This document shows, piece after piece, positions 10,018-20,237 of a DNA stretch of 64,000 nt (positions are counted from its first letter, which is position 1; each line of letters starts with the position of its first letter). This DNA comes from Astropecten irregularis (taxonomy: Eukaryota; Echinodermata; Asteroidea; Paxillosida; Astropectinidae), in NCBI GenBank assembly GCA_963971285.1, contig OZ020248.1, positions 21,783,873-21,847,872 of the forward strand, written 5' to 3'. The position numbers and the translations under genes were made by a program. Under the pieces are notes generated by a model. It searched no databases. It had not been told where the DNA came from and saw only the letters and a list, made by a program, of their open reading frames with translations.

Positions 10018-10302
10018 CAGCACTCAATGTATGTAGTATGCATTACCAGAATACAGGTAGCTACATGTGCAGCACTCGATGCATGCAGTATGCATTACCA
10101 GAATACATGTAGCTACCTGTACAGCACTCAATGCATGCAGTATGCATTACCAGAATACATGTAGCTACCTGTACAGCACTCAATGCATGCAGTATGCATT
10201 ACCAGAATTCAGGTAGCTACATGTACAGCACTCAATGCATGCAGTATGCATTACCAGAATACATGTAGCTACATGTGCAGCACTCAATGCATGCAGTATG
10301 CT
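10018..10302. repeat. 52-bp tandem repeat, about 5.5 copies
   Basis: The unit begins CAGCACTCAATGCATGCAGT and contains GCATGC, ATGCAT and ACATGT palindromes. Copies differ at a few sites. The array abuts the DUF4806-like exon, and its unit contains the exon's candidate splice-acceptor sequence (complement of CTACATGT). Confidence 0.95.
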
Positions 10303-10346
10303 GCGAACTTTTGCTGGAAAATGATAGGTATATCAACACTAACCAC

Positions 10347-10755
10347 CTTCATCAATAAGTTCTTGCAGAGGCTGCCTCTCTTTTATCCAAAATGAAATGG
10401 TCCCTGGGGTTGTAAAGGCAAAATCACCCTTCTCGTTAATGATGCAATAGTGCCAGTTCTGTCCAAGTATAAGCAATTCCAGTTGTTCACTGATTCCAGA
10501 CGATGACGAGGGCCCTGGACTTTCGTTACCAAACAGTGCAAAGGACAAATCTCTTTGAATCAGAATGGATATGTTCACGACACTATCAACTTTCCGTTGT
10601 CCATGAAGGGACTCCTTTATGGTTACTCCAAGCTGCTGTAGGAAGAGTTCCTTAACTTCGTCTGTGAATGAAACATAAGCTGATGGTATCTCTAAAACCT
10701 CTGAGGCCAAATGCCATTCATCATAAATTGGAGAAGACCATTCCTCTTCCGTTTA
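10347..10755 (-). CDS. Unidentified exon, TE-associated family
   Basis: Open for about 135 codons, with ASEVLEIPSAYVSFTDEVKE early and WHYCIINEKGDFAFTTPG near the middle, to a donor at GAAG|GTGGTT (exon end 10347). Hydrophobic pattern and length look coding. Its order between the 11.0-11.25 kb exon and the DUF4806-like exon suggests the three may be one gene. Not recognised by family. Confidence 0.4.
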
Positions 10756-10851
10756 ATGAACCTTCAAGAAGAGTTTATTCTCAGATCACTGGTATGAGGC
10801 TACAGACTCATAACTATTTTTCAAACATTAATGAAAAACCTGAAGATATAA

Positions 10852-11250
10852 GAGTTATTACTTTGACTAAATTTAAAGTAAAGAAAATGTTGGGGTTTGA
10901 ATTGGAAAGGTGTGATGACTCAACACTGAATAACCATAATCCAGTAATTGTCAAACTTGCTTATTGTTGGCCACTCTGCTTATTCGTAAGATATGCTCTT
11001 TAGATCTAACGCATCCTGAGGTGTAACCTTAGTCCTCACCAAGGCGATACACCATCTTCTGGATGAATTCCCACGCTGTACATTGCCAGGGAAAAACATA
11101 TGTCCAAAACAACACCTTTGAGCAGAGAAGAGCTTGCTTGTATGGCTCTGCCTTGGACGATCACAAATACTTGCTCAGGATGCAAAGCTTCCCCAAGAAC
11201 AAGAAGAAATGGTTCACTTTGCTTGGCTTTCTCCAAGTAGCTGGGCAGGT
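10852..11250 (-). pseudogene. TE-associated exon, shared with 58.3-58.5 kb
   Basis: The frame reads KAKQSEPFLLVLGE, HPEQVFVIVQGRAIQASSSL and a second part in another frame matching WEFIQKVVYHL in the paralogue. The DNA from 10852 to about 11127 is clearly related to 58249-58545. The family as I remember it (LLxxG..P.QxFVVxxG...L..SLLxAVDxCFKLxFVLDIxYPWQCxxxWEFIQ) occurs in many invertebrate repeats. Frameshifts here (VLDICFSLAMYSVGIHPED) show it is dead. Confidence 0.5.
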
Positions 11251-11441
11251 TTGAGCCAATCTACATCAAGGAACAAATAATAGAAAATGCTTCATGTAAA
11301 CAAAAAACTCATGAAAACCAGCATGAATGAAGCATGGTTTATATTTATGTAGCACTGCTGATCAATTAGTAAGTTGGACAAAATTAGATTTTATTTACAG
11401 AAATATATGTATTCTTAACACAGTCAGTGATGGCATGATAC

Positions 11442-11573
11442 CTCTTAGAAAGGTATACGTCAAGGGCATTTTCATCTCCACCTCTTCCATGACGTCACAC
11501 CATTTGAATTTTTCCAATGACTCCAGAGACACATCGGACGTTAATGTCCGGAGTCTTTCTTCAGGTTTCAGAA
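11442..11573 (-). CDS. Short exon of a TE-associated family
   Basis: An acceptor (CCATTCAAG) and donor (AGAG|GTATCA) enclose LRTLTSDVSLESLEKFKWCD and VMEEVEMKMPLTYTFLRG. The pattern S.E.F.W..V..E+....P.....L is a recurring exon in DUF6589-type TE proteins, from memory. Open and with both splice sites. Confidence 0.4.
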
Positions 11574-11579
11574 CTTGAA

Positions 11580-12000
11580 TGGTTAAAAAAGGTATATGTA
11601 AAGCTATAAAATGAAACAGAACAAAACAAAATGAAATGAAATCCATTTTGTCAAAGCACATGTCGTAATATAAACAACATTTCTTGAACATCATTCCTTC
11701 TGATATGGATACAACCACAAATACATTAGTTCTCTTAGCCTAACAGCAATCTGCATGGGTAAACAAGTTTAATTTATTTGTTCTTAGTTTTATCATTCGT
11801 TCCAACATATGAGTAAATTATGATAACGTATGATAAATTCTGAGTTGTAGAACCCAATCCTACAAACTTTGTGTGAGATAGATTCATTTCTTGCAGCATA
11901 TTTTCCAGTGCAGATGATATCGTTTCAGCTGTACCATTAGGGATGTCAATTATATGAAGGAAACTGGTGGCTAGCTACAGCATAAAAATAATGCTTGCAT
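11580..12000. other. No gene seen
   Basis: A+T-rich spacer between two relics of different elements; no motif seen. Confidence 0.4.
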
Positions 12001-12004
12001 TGCA

Positions 12005-12355
12005 TTAATTCAAATCCTGTGAAATTATACATTTAACATTGACTTCTTTGAACCAACTTTGGAAATGGAATACCTTCCCAATTTGAGGCAAGAAGTACTG
12101 GCTGTAGATGATGTGTTGATTCATAAAGTCTGCAACATCTGTAGTTTCATCAATAAGGAGGCTGAATACGGGACTTTCATGTATTTCCTTCCGGATCTTT
12201 TCTCTTGGTACAGCAGTAAGCACTCCCTGCAACCCATTGATTGCCGTGGGCATCTTTTGCTGCGTTTCTTCAATAATGTCAAGACACTTATTGATGGAAT
12301 CAAGTGTTCCTTGTTCCTGGACTAGCATGGCCAAAAGTGACTGCAATGATGCCAA
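12005..12355 (-). pseudogene. hAT/DUF4371-type transposase fragment
   Basis: EIHESPVFSLLIDETTDVAD is the first catalytic Asp region of hAT-type (DUF4371, ZMYM-like) transposases, which read I..S.FFSI.ADETTDV.N. It is preceded by a helical segment, LDIIEETQQKMPTAINGLQG. The downstream catalytic blocks are absent, so this is one exon-sized piece. The family is fairly sure. Confidence 0.65.
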
Positions 12356-12619
12356 GTCCAGGCTTGATGGGTTATGGAGAGAAGATGGCGATGATAGGAG
12401 ATCAAAAAGATTTTTGGTCGTTGTTTTACTAATTTCTGGTTAAATACAGCATTTCAGGCGAAAATATTTTAACGGTATGTTTCTTCCACCACCATCTTCA
12501 TACCCTGTAAGTTAAACGTAAATCTGTGAACATTTCTGTTTTGGTTTCTTACCAAATTATGATTCTACCTTTAAAACAATCTAGTTTGCATAATGAATTA
12601 GAAATGTTAAGTTTTACCT

Positions 12620-14165
12620 TTTTAAATATTGCAACAATGGCAGCTGCCTATAAAACGTTCCCCAGACATATCCTTTGTCCCCATCCACATGTATACACTG
12701 CTCAATAGAAAAACACCCCTCAAACTTTGCAGTGGTTAGTTTCTTTGTTAGTAATAACATCATGCATTGAAACAGCATCTGCAAATTAGAGGAAATTGTT
12801 TCAACAAAAACAAACATGGGTAAAATATTGAAAGGTTTTTAGATAAAGTTTTAGTAAAACCCCTTATAAATAAAAACACCCATCACAATAAAACTTAAAC
12901 ATGCTGAATATCATTGCATAAAATGGTCGAGAACAAAAATGAAAGCAACAATAATCAGCAATTAAAATTCTTATAGACCTCTTTGTCCGAAACAAGGGTG
13001 TACCATCCTTTGTTTTCAGGGCCAGCAGGTAGTTACTGGCATCTTGCATGAAGGTCATTGAATAATTCCACATTCCTGGGCGATGTGCGGACTTATAACC
13101 TCTTGCAACAGGATTCCGACTGTTGAACATGTCAAACAATCTGTCGATTATCTAATAAGAAAAAAAACAAGAATCATCGTGAATTGTCTGTTGCTGTGAT
13201 ATTTACTTCATAATTCAAAGAAAAAAAGAAAGCGTAAAAATACTGAATAACACATTCTCAAACACATGATTCGTTTCTTCATTTTACTACTTGAATCTTC
13301 AGGTTTGCCTTTGTTAAACTGAAGAAAACCTTGCCTGAATGAACTTGATGGTTGCTTCACACCCTTGGAAGTTTGCGTCCTTCGACTTGCTGAGCATGGT
13401 TAATGCTGATGCAACAGACCTGCTCAGTGTCTGTGCAGCTAGGGATACCTTCATCTTTTGCCCTTCAAAGTCCACATGCTTTGAAGACAGTCGATTGGCA
13501 AGATGAAGTCCCTCGGTTTCCTGGAGTTTTACTTAACTTGTCTAAGAAAGACCAATTAATCTCGCCATCTGGGCCAGAGATAGGGCTGTATGCATGAAGC
13601 ATATTTCTTGCTAGCTTCAGCATATGGCAAGCATCCATTATGAGATGCACACGCTCTCCAGAAAATGGATGGATGAAATAGTGGTTTACCCAGGGTCAAT
13701 TTGCACCCAAGTATTGTCATCATGCTGACATTTGTAGCATGGCCATCCATGGTCATACACACAAGACACAACTTTAACGCCTGCTTCATGAAGAGCTTGC
13801 AGGGCTTGTTCGACCAGCACTTTCTGTGTTACTGGCTTCAGAGTTCTGGTTAGGAAGTATGCAATTGGAGCTTTCCAATGAGACTGAAGTCCAACCATCA
13901 TAAACACCAAGGCCTCACTTGCTTCAGTGCTCTCATCTGGGCCATCACCAAGATCAACAAAGCCCACAGTTTTTCCTCTGGAAGCATCATAGTGAAGGTG
14001 TTTCTTTATGGCCATGGCATCTATCATGAGGCAGACACGGCTGTACTTGTCTGGATCACTCTCCTTGTGTTTCTTCAATACTTCCACCATAGCACTGTTT
14101 AAGCCTGGCTTTGAATACACAGATTGCAGCCACCTAGAAAATACAGACAGTGTATGGATACGCAT
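12620..14165 (-). pseudogene. P-element/THAP9-like transposase, copy 1
   Basis: Starts (14165) in the RNase-H-like core: SRVCLMIDAMAIKKHLHYDA, GKTVGFVDLGDGP, SEALVFMMVGLQSHWKAPIA. A one-base shift near 13760 leads to MDGHATNVSMMTILG (the D-G-x-x-x-N block). A 4-base tandem duplication (ATCC) at about 13667 shifts frame again, to LIMDACHMLKLARNML. The next exon block ends MLSKSKDANFQGCEATIKFI at a GC-type donor near 13340. The following exon (13150-12960) carries LFDMFNSRNPVARGYKS. These are the diagnostic P-superfamily blocks in the right order. The THAP zinc finger and N-terminus are missing, and the piece at 12817-12614 is uncertain. Dead, but fairly young. Confidence 0.8.
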
Positions 14166-14169
14166 CTTT

Positions 14170-14915
14170 AAACACTTTGAATTTTTGTAACAGATGCTAA
14201 CAGCAAGTCCCCAACTAGCAATGGCAAATAATTATAAAGAGTGATTAAAAGTACCTGGCTAGGGAATGTGGATGAGGTAATGGAAAATGGGAATTTCTGC
14301 GTTTTTTTTTTAAATATTTTCTGTCTGGAACCAACTTTGGAGCATTGCCAATTTTTGTTTGAATGTGTAAGGTCAATATGCTTGCTTGAGGGTGACCATA
14401 TGTACCTCTTTAATACACATGCAATATGAAGCTTTTCTGATGATCAATCTGAGTATTAGGGGGGCTGAAAATGGAAATTAATGCTTTCCGCAGAATAAAT
14501 TTGAGTTTTGAGCTGCCTGTAGAGAGAAAGGGGGAAGAGATACAATTGTCTAAGGCCAGATTTGAGTTCCTTTGGTGCAAGCATTTTGATAGCTCCATGG
14601 TGCAAGTTACCCTGGGTACAAGTTTTAAGCTTTGTATCTTATTTTAAAGTTGCTCTTAAGGACATTTCAAAACGCAATTTCTTCATTGACGAGTATCGCA
14701 CGCTTTTTAAGGGCGATACCACGCCCACTTTGACAGGCCCTAATTCCGAAATGACTTGGAGTTGAAATTTTTAATTTTGCATATGTTCATTATATATATA
14801 GATGATTGTTAGAAATGAATTTCAGCCAAATCTGAGAGGTGACCCGCAGCCCCATTGGTTGATTTGACACGGAATGACCCCATATCATCTTATACGAGGT
14901 AATATGCCTATGACA
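14170..14915. other. No gene seen
   Basis: Spacer between two P-like relics. Contains a T run (14303-14311) and nothing that I can name. Confidence 0.4.
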
Positions 14916-14917
14916 AC

Positions 14918-15312
14918 TCAAATAAAGCAAATCTGGCTAGGGTAGTACCTGATTGGTGACCGTAGTGACGTAAAAATCCTCCAAACCATCAACACAAGCC
15001 CATGACTTGCAACAGTAACTTCTCCTCCTTTGCACTTCACCTCAAACTGCAGAATCTCAATCACAATGGACCCAACATCCACAAAACCCACAATAGCTCC
15101 AGAACGAACTGAATATGCTAATCCTGCTTTGATCTTCATTTCATCAAACATGATTGACACATTGTGTTCATGTTCAAGTACGTCATGAAGTTTGACATGC
15201 TCAGCCACCATCAAAACCAAATCAGAGTTGAAACCTGATGACAGGTCACCAAAATGAGTGTACGAGTGGAGCGTGTTTGGATGTGGCAGCTTCAGACCAA
15301 GGGAAAGTGACT
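14918..15312 (-). pseudogene. P-element/THAP9-like transposase, copy 2 (partial)
   Basis: Begins GLKLPHPNTLHSYTHFGDLS at about 15300 and reads on through VSIMFDEMKIKAGLAYSVRS, GAIVGFVDVG and VASHGLVLMVWRI. It covers the same region as the start of copy 1, so it is a separate copy, not its 5' exon. Closest in wording to copy 3 at 41.8-43.7 kb (KMKVKAGLVYSVRSGKIVGF). Its 5' side is cut off at the tRNA-SINE pair beginning at about 15318. No stops within the visible frame. Confidence 0.8.
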
Positions 15313-15317
15313 GAATT

Positions 15318-15470
15318 TAAAGTCTTTGAAAAGTGAAAAAGTGACTGGATCGGGATTCGAACCGGCGACCTCAGTCAGGGCTGAATAGCTCAGTTGGTAG
15401 AGCGCCTGTACGGTATAGGGCGCCAGTTCGAATCCCGCTCTAGTCAATTTGTCTTTGTTCACTTTTCAAA
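15318..15470. repeat. Head-to-head tRNA-derived SINE pair
   Basis: On the plus strand 15379-15445 is tRNA-like: A box TAGCTCAGTTGGTAGAGC, B box AGTTCGAATCC, then a tail ending TTGTTCACTTTTCAA. Immediately left, in inverse orientation, is a second B-box half (complement of CCGGTTCGAATCCC) with a similar tail (complement of CACTTTTCAAAGACTTTAAA). The outer ends form an imperfect inverted repeat. The anticodon loop has only 5 bases, so this is no functional tRNA. Confidence 0.8.
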
Positions 15471-15644
15471 TATCCATAAACTTAATTAAATCAAACAAAT
15501 GTGCGATAAAGATGTGTACAAATATGAAAAATATAAATTAACACTTGATTAATACTGGATGGTTTACAGGTATGTCACTATTATGTAAATGTTTACTCTA
15601 CATGCTTTGGCTTCCAGAACCGGTATTTGCCATCTCTGCCTCAA

Positions 15645-15965
15645 ATAGAATCTTATGTATTTGAAATTTCACCCTTGATTGCACATTGGAGGGTAGCTTG
15701 CGACATATGTCTGCCATGGACCGAAAAAACACATCATATTCATCTTCTTCATTCTTGGTGTGGGCCTCCTTCCCATCTTTGAGATAATTTAGGATCTCTT
15801 CCTCGAGTTGCGAGGACTCATCCCACCTTCTTTTTCACCTTCACTTTCTTGGATTCTTTGATATGGTTGGGATTGGACTGGGAGTGGGACGTGATGTGCT
15901 ACTAGTGCTTGCTGTAGTGTCACCTTCACTGACATTGCCATCACTGTCATCCACGTCTGAATCCA
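15645..15965 (-). pseudogene. BESS-domain exon (MADF/BESS-type protein)
   Basis: An acidic Ser/Thr/Pro linker (DDSDGNVSEGDTTAS) is followed by a basic patch with two TGA stops, RK*R*KRRW. Next comes DEYDVFFRSMADICRKLPSN and SRVKFQIHKILFEAEM, a good BESS motif (D.F..SL...+..LP......K..I..+L.E). MADF-BESS proteins bind DNA through an N-terminal MADF/Myb-like domain and self-associate through BESS; many accompany transposons. Only the C-terminal exon is seen. Both stops lie at likely Arg positions (CGA to TGA). Confidence 0.6.
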
Positions 15966-16149
15966 CACTGACTGTGATGTTGCTATGTGTGCTGTCAATT
16001 GACAAATCAAAAATAAGAATAATTCAGTACATGTAGTATGTAACGTCTATCTTTTGAGTTACAACTTATGATTTGGAATGGTTCATATGACCAAACAGAT
16101 GCGTAATGAATCAATGAAATGAAATACAGTGTATGTACTTTGTAACCAA

Positions 16150-16560
16150 TTAATGATGTATGCCTTTCAATATTTCAAACGAAATATCTCTTTCTTTTCC
16201 AACAACACTTGCCTTGCTAGACAGAGACTTGTTCACGAGTGTAAACATGGTCCTTCGTAGTGTGACCCTGCGTTGCTCTCAGGCAACGTCTTTGTTGGGA
16301 TTGGTTAGTGCTGCAGTGCGTTGTCTTCCTTTAGCAGCAACCATGGTTGAACAAACTCTTGCTTGCCAGGCCGTAGTGAGCTTGAAGGTAACAACTTTTC
16401 CATTGTCCAACACTTTGTGGTCAAAAGCACCAGTTTATAGCTTTGTTTTTTCCCCAATTACACTGACTTTGTATCCCGAAACAGCAATCTTTTTCTGTTT
16501 CTCGAGACAGATTTGGATTACAAAGTCATAGACACCAGGGGTTTTTTGTTTCTTGGTATC
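16150..16560 (-). other. Largely open minus-strand stretch, unidentified
   Basis: The minus frame includes FVIQICLEKQKKIAVSGYKV and LDNGKVVTFKLTTAWQARVC with two stops. Composition is protein-like but I recognise no family. A decayed TE exon is the simplest reading. Confidence 0.25.
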
Positions 16561-16569
16561 AGGAATATC

Positions 16570-17325
16570 TACTGGAAGCTGTTTATTAAGCAACATGGTT
16601 CCTTCATATGACATACATTACCCAAACACCACTTTCCAAAACTGCATTGATTTCTTAGCGGAAGTCAACATTGTTGACTAAAAAGGCTCAGCATATAATC
16701 ACCGGTATAAGTTGTTCTAATTTCCCTCCTGTTCCTATCTTGCCAGCTCTACACACACAGATAAATATGGTTGTTTACATTCCCCGTCTGTTATGCAAGA
16801 CAGAGACACCGTTACCTTTCTCTGTCCTATGAAACAATTCACAACCCCATAAACAACGAGAGGAGTATCGATGATCATGTTGTCTTAAACTTTACTTGTG
16901 CCGGTTACGCTGGTTTTTCTCCCCTGTGTCCACCGCCTTTGATGTGGGCCTCGTGGTGGGTTTCTTAGCCCTCGGGCGCGGACTCTTGTCTCCCTTTTCC
17001 TCTCCCAAACCCCCACCCCCCCTCCCCTCACTCGCCCTCGACCTCGACCTTTTAGATAGAACGTTACATCATGCCTCTTAAAGTTTTCTGAGTTTTAGAA
17101 AAATACTCGTCCTAAAAAGAATAGATTTTGGGGCTTAATACACTATTTAAAAGCTCTTTAAACTTTCGAGAGAGCAACCGGTATTTTTTCCGTGTATCAG
17201 CACTTTTACTTAAACTAACATGACTCTTTATGATCAACCATGATGTACATCAACTTGTTTCTTTTTTGGTCAAACTATGGGGACTATTCTCTTGGTCTGT
17301 TTCTCCACGGTCACATGTACGATTT
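16570..17325. other. No gene recognised; G+C-rich patch
   Basis: Minus-strand translation of 16890-17060 is Gly/Arg/Pro-rich and low in complexity (C-runs near 17010). No reliable gene. Confidence 0.35.
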
Positions 17326-17329
17326 TGCT

Positions 17330-18040
17330 CTTCTCAGAAATTCCTGCCAGTTATACCATGGAGATTTCTTCCTCCATGGTTATACTGGTTCGTGGTGATG
17401 TTTCCAGCCTCGTCACTTACAAGTTGTGGGATGTTGACACCAGAGGTCACACTCTTCAACGCAACTTCCTTCTTGTCATTCAAGCAGTGTACTTGGCTTC
17501 GACGGAAACGCTGTTTAAGTAGACCAAAGTACCAGTCGGGGGCGAACTTCGATATGCCCAACGACCATGAAGTGGACATGTACTGAGTGGTGGAGGCCAG
17601 ACATGCAACGCCAAAGTAGGTACCACATCAGGAATTTATTTTTATTTTGTCGCAGTGAAGTTCAACACTGGTCTCACCAAGGCCATAATGTTAAAAAAGT
17701 GATGCAGGAAACTTATGACGGAGTTACTTCCTTTGGAGATCGTGACAGCCTCATCTATCAGGTAGTTTACCTGACGCGTCACACCCTCGCAGTGGATACC
17801 GAATATCCCCAACTTTCGTGGTGTAAGAAAGTAAATGGAACCAGGCTGTACGGGGTCGAAAGGATAGTGAACCTGCTGAGCGAAGTCAAAGGAGTAGTGC
17901 ATCTCAATTTGTCTACTGCATGGGTTGTTTTTGCAAAGACTCACCACTCCTTGAAGCTCAGCAGCAGTCTCCTTCGCAGCCTGGACGAGGTCCCTGTACA
18001 GTGCCCGCTCTACACATTCTACTTCTTTTTGGTATTAACT
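17330..18040 (-). pseudogene. DDE-like transposase of the YFLTPRK family
   Basis: From about 18035: RALYRDLVQAAKETAAELQG, then HYSFDFAQQVHYPFDPVQPG, IYFLTPRKLGIFGIHCEG, VNYLIDEAVTISKGSNSVIS and FLHHFF. Frameshifts follow near 17690. The other frames give YGLGETSVELHCD, then FAPDWYFGLLKQRFRRSQV and SGVNIPQLVSDEAGN. Uncharacterised animal proteins share these blocks in this order, with HxDNCxGQNKNN after the first Asp; that segment is deleted here. The pattern of acidic residues suggests a DDE-type transposase or integrase, but I cannot name the superfamily. At least three lesions. Confidence 0.6.
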
Positions 18041-18239
18041 CTCCTTACTAGGTAGATTTCACTCTTTGTTCCAATGACTTAGACCCAGTCCCTGACAGAT
18101 CCCTTAGGTAAAGGGAAAGGGACACATCAGAGAGCCACATAATGTATTTTAAGTAGGCTTTCTGTGTTGTTGCACAAAAGTTTAACACAAGATATGAAGT
18201 TGGAACCAAAACCCATAGTTTTTTATGTCGTAAAAAGGT

Positions 18240-18640
18240 AGTGTTAGTTAACGTTATCAAAAGCTTTTCTCTGGTTCAGGTTAAGCACGGCTAGGGGTAT
18301 GCCGTGGTAATAAGCATTATTGTAGGGTGTCTCTGAATTTACGGCCTTAGTCTGCAGCGCAGCTTTAGTTTTGCTAATTTTCTTGTCAAAACTCGATGGG
18401 AATGCAGAGAGCATTTTGTTGAATGTCGGCTTTAGTTGCTGGAGCCGCGTCCGAGGGGTTTGGCTGAAGGTCACCCTGTAGCATAGTGGAAATAAACGCC
18501 TGGAAAGTACGGTATGTTGGAAGTGGACATTTTTTAGGTGTACCTCTGGTGCAGGACTGACGTGAAGTAACGGGCGGGCAGACCCCGCCACTACTCCCTT
18601 ACGATCTGTTACGTACATGTAACCCGTTCCAATACCCAAA
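18240..18640 (-). pseudogene. Possible LINE reverse-transcriptase scrap
   Basis: The frame ends PLAVLNLNQRKAFDNVN. This resembles the first catalytic motif of LINE-type reverse transcriptases (LDQxKAFDRV), including the Asp after KAF. Nothing else of a reverse transcriptase is visible, and the upstream 100 codons are not recognisable. Chance resemblance is possible. Confidence 0.3.
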
Positions 18641-18644
18641 GAAA

Positions 18645-20237
18645 ACCACGCACCATGAAGAAAAGGAATACATTCTAATTCACACCTCGCCGTTCAAACA
18701 AACATATTAGCATTTCCTCCATCTTTGAGGATGCCATGCATGGCGGTAACAAAATAATGATTATAGGGGAAATCTTTTTTGCAAGTCAATGATTAATTAA
18801 TTTATTCACTCTGTGAACAAATAAAAGTGGGGGATTTATCATTTGTTTGCTTCACACCGGGTCACTTTAAAGTCAATGTACACTCAACAGTTTCCATTTT
18901 ACACTATGTAAAGTTAGTAAACTTCTTACATATGATATTACATGTATGCATTATACTGTATATGAGATGGCAGGTTACAAATCTTCACTGCTTTATGTGT
19001 TTCTCTTGGACAATGTCAGATGGGTACATAGTTACCGCTGTTTCTGAATAACACACAAACTTTGGGTATCTCATGCATGGTGATTACCATATCTACTGTA
19101 TATGTCTAGACATACCTATGGATAATCTTAACCTTGCCTCTATGTCAAGGTGTACAAGGATACATGTGACAGCTTGGGAAGTGCATTTTCTTTCTCTGTT
19201 CCTCCGAAGGAAAAATCTTTTCTTTTCTGTATCTTCTTCAAGTCACAAATAAATAGAAAACACAACAGCAGTTTGTCATGTTTGTGGAGTACTATTGTTA
19301 GGAAGAGACGCCTACCTCAAACCACTGGAAAAGGATCGTGTAGAGTGAGGTTAGGTTGCTTGACCTAGGGATAATCTGAACCCTGCTTCTGTGTCTGTCA
19401 AGGTATACAACTTACAAGGATATGACAGCTTGGGAAGTACATGTATTAACCCTATGCCATAGGCTGTAGCCAGGCATTATGTCCAAAAAGGGGACCCGTA
19501 CACATCAACTGGGAACACTGTACTTGACACTGCAAATGTTATGCCTACACTTTCCACAAGCATACAACTGGTGCTGGAAAAATATCTTTGCAAACATTGC
19601 ACAAGCTGAGTCTTGACTCATTGTCTGCCTTGGTGCTCTCTCTCTATCTTTCCTCCAACTCACAAATCTTCCCAAGCACCTAGCAAATACATATGAATCA
19701 TCACCTCAAAAACTCCCTTCCACCTTTCTTGGTTTCTATCTTTGGTTTTTCCAAAGCCATTTTCTGAATGCTGTCAATCTTCCACTTCTCCTTTTCCCCA
19801 GTCTCCAACACAGAAGCATTGCATTTATTTGCAATAGAAAACATTCACTTAAAAACCTGGTACAATTGGGCTTCTATACTAAATAAATTTCCATTATTAG
19901 TAATATTGATCTCATGCAGTTCTATGTACATGTTTATGCATCACCAACATTCTTCACCATTGGCAAACCTCCTCATCTGTCATTTAGAGAATAACAATTG
20001 AATACACATTCAGAATGTTGGCAGTGGCCATATTTAAATGTACTTACCAATATCACTCTGTTATTTGGAATTGGTTTCGAACCTGAGTAAAACAATGCAA
20101 TGTCACTAGTGGCAATACATGTGGTGCTAGTGTATGGGTGAACTACATGTATCAGGTATAAAGTATGTTCACATAAATGGCAAGTGTTTACCAGTGTTCA
20201 AGTTCATATCTAAAGATCTTTCACTTCTGCTTTCTAC
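18645..20237. other. No gene; one short dispersed duplication
   Basis: A segment of about 70 bp is repeated at 19118-19187 and 19369-19445 (both with GATAATCT..AACC..GC and GACAGCTTGGGAAGT). Otherwise A+T-rich without coding signal. Confidence 0.5.

Noticed and set aside
12121-12303. Second minus frame over the hAT/DUF4371 fragment
   Set aside because: Shadow of the frame that contains the LLIDETTDV motif.
15379-15445. tRNA gene
   Set aside because: Good A and B boxes, but the anticodon loop has 5 bases and it lies in a repeat with a SINE tail.
16896-17081. Plus-strand Pro/Leu-rich frame
   Set aside because: G+C-rich low-complexity patch; no start context or motif.
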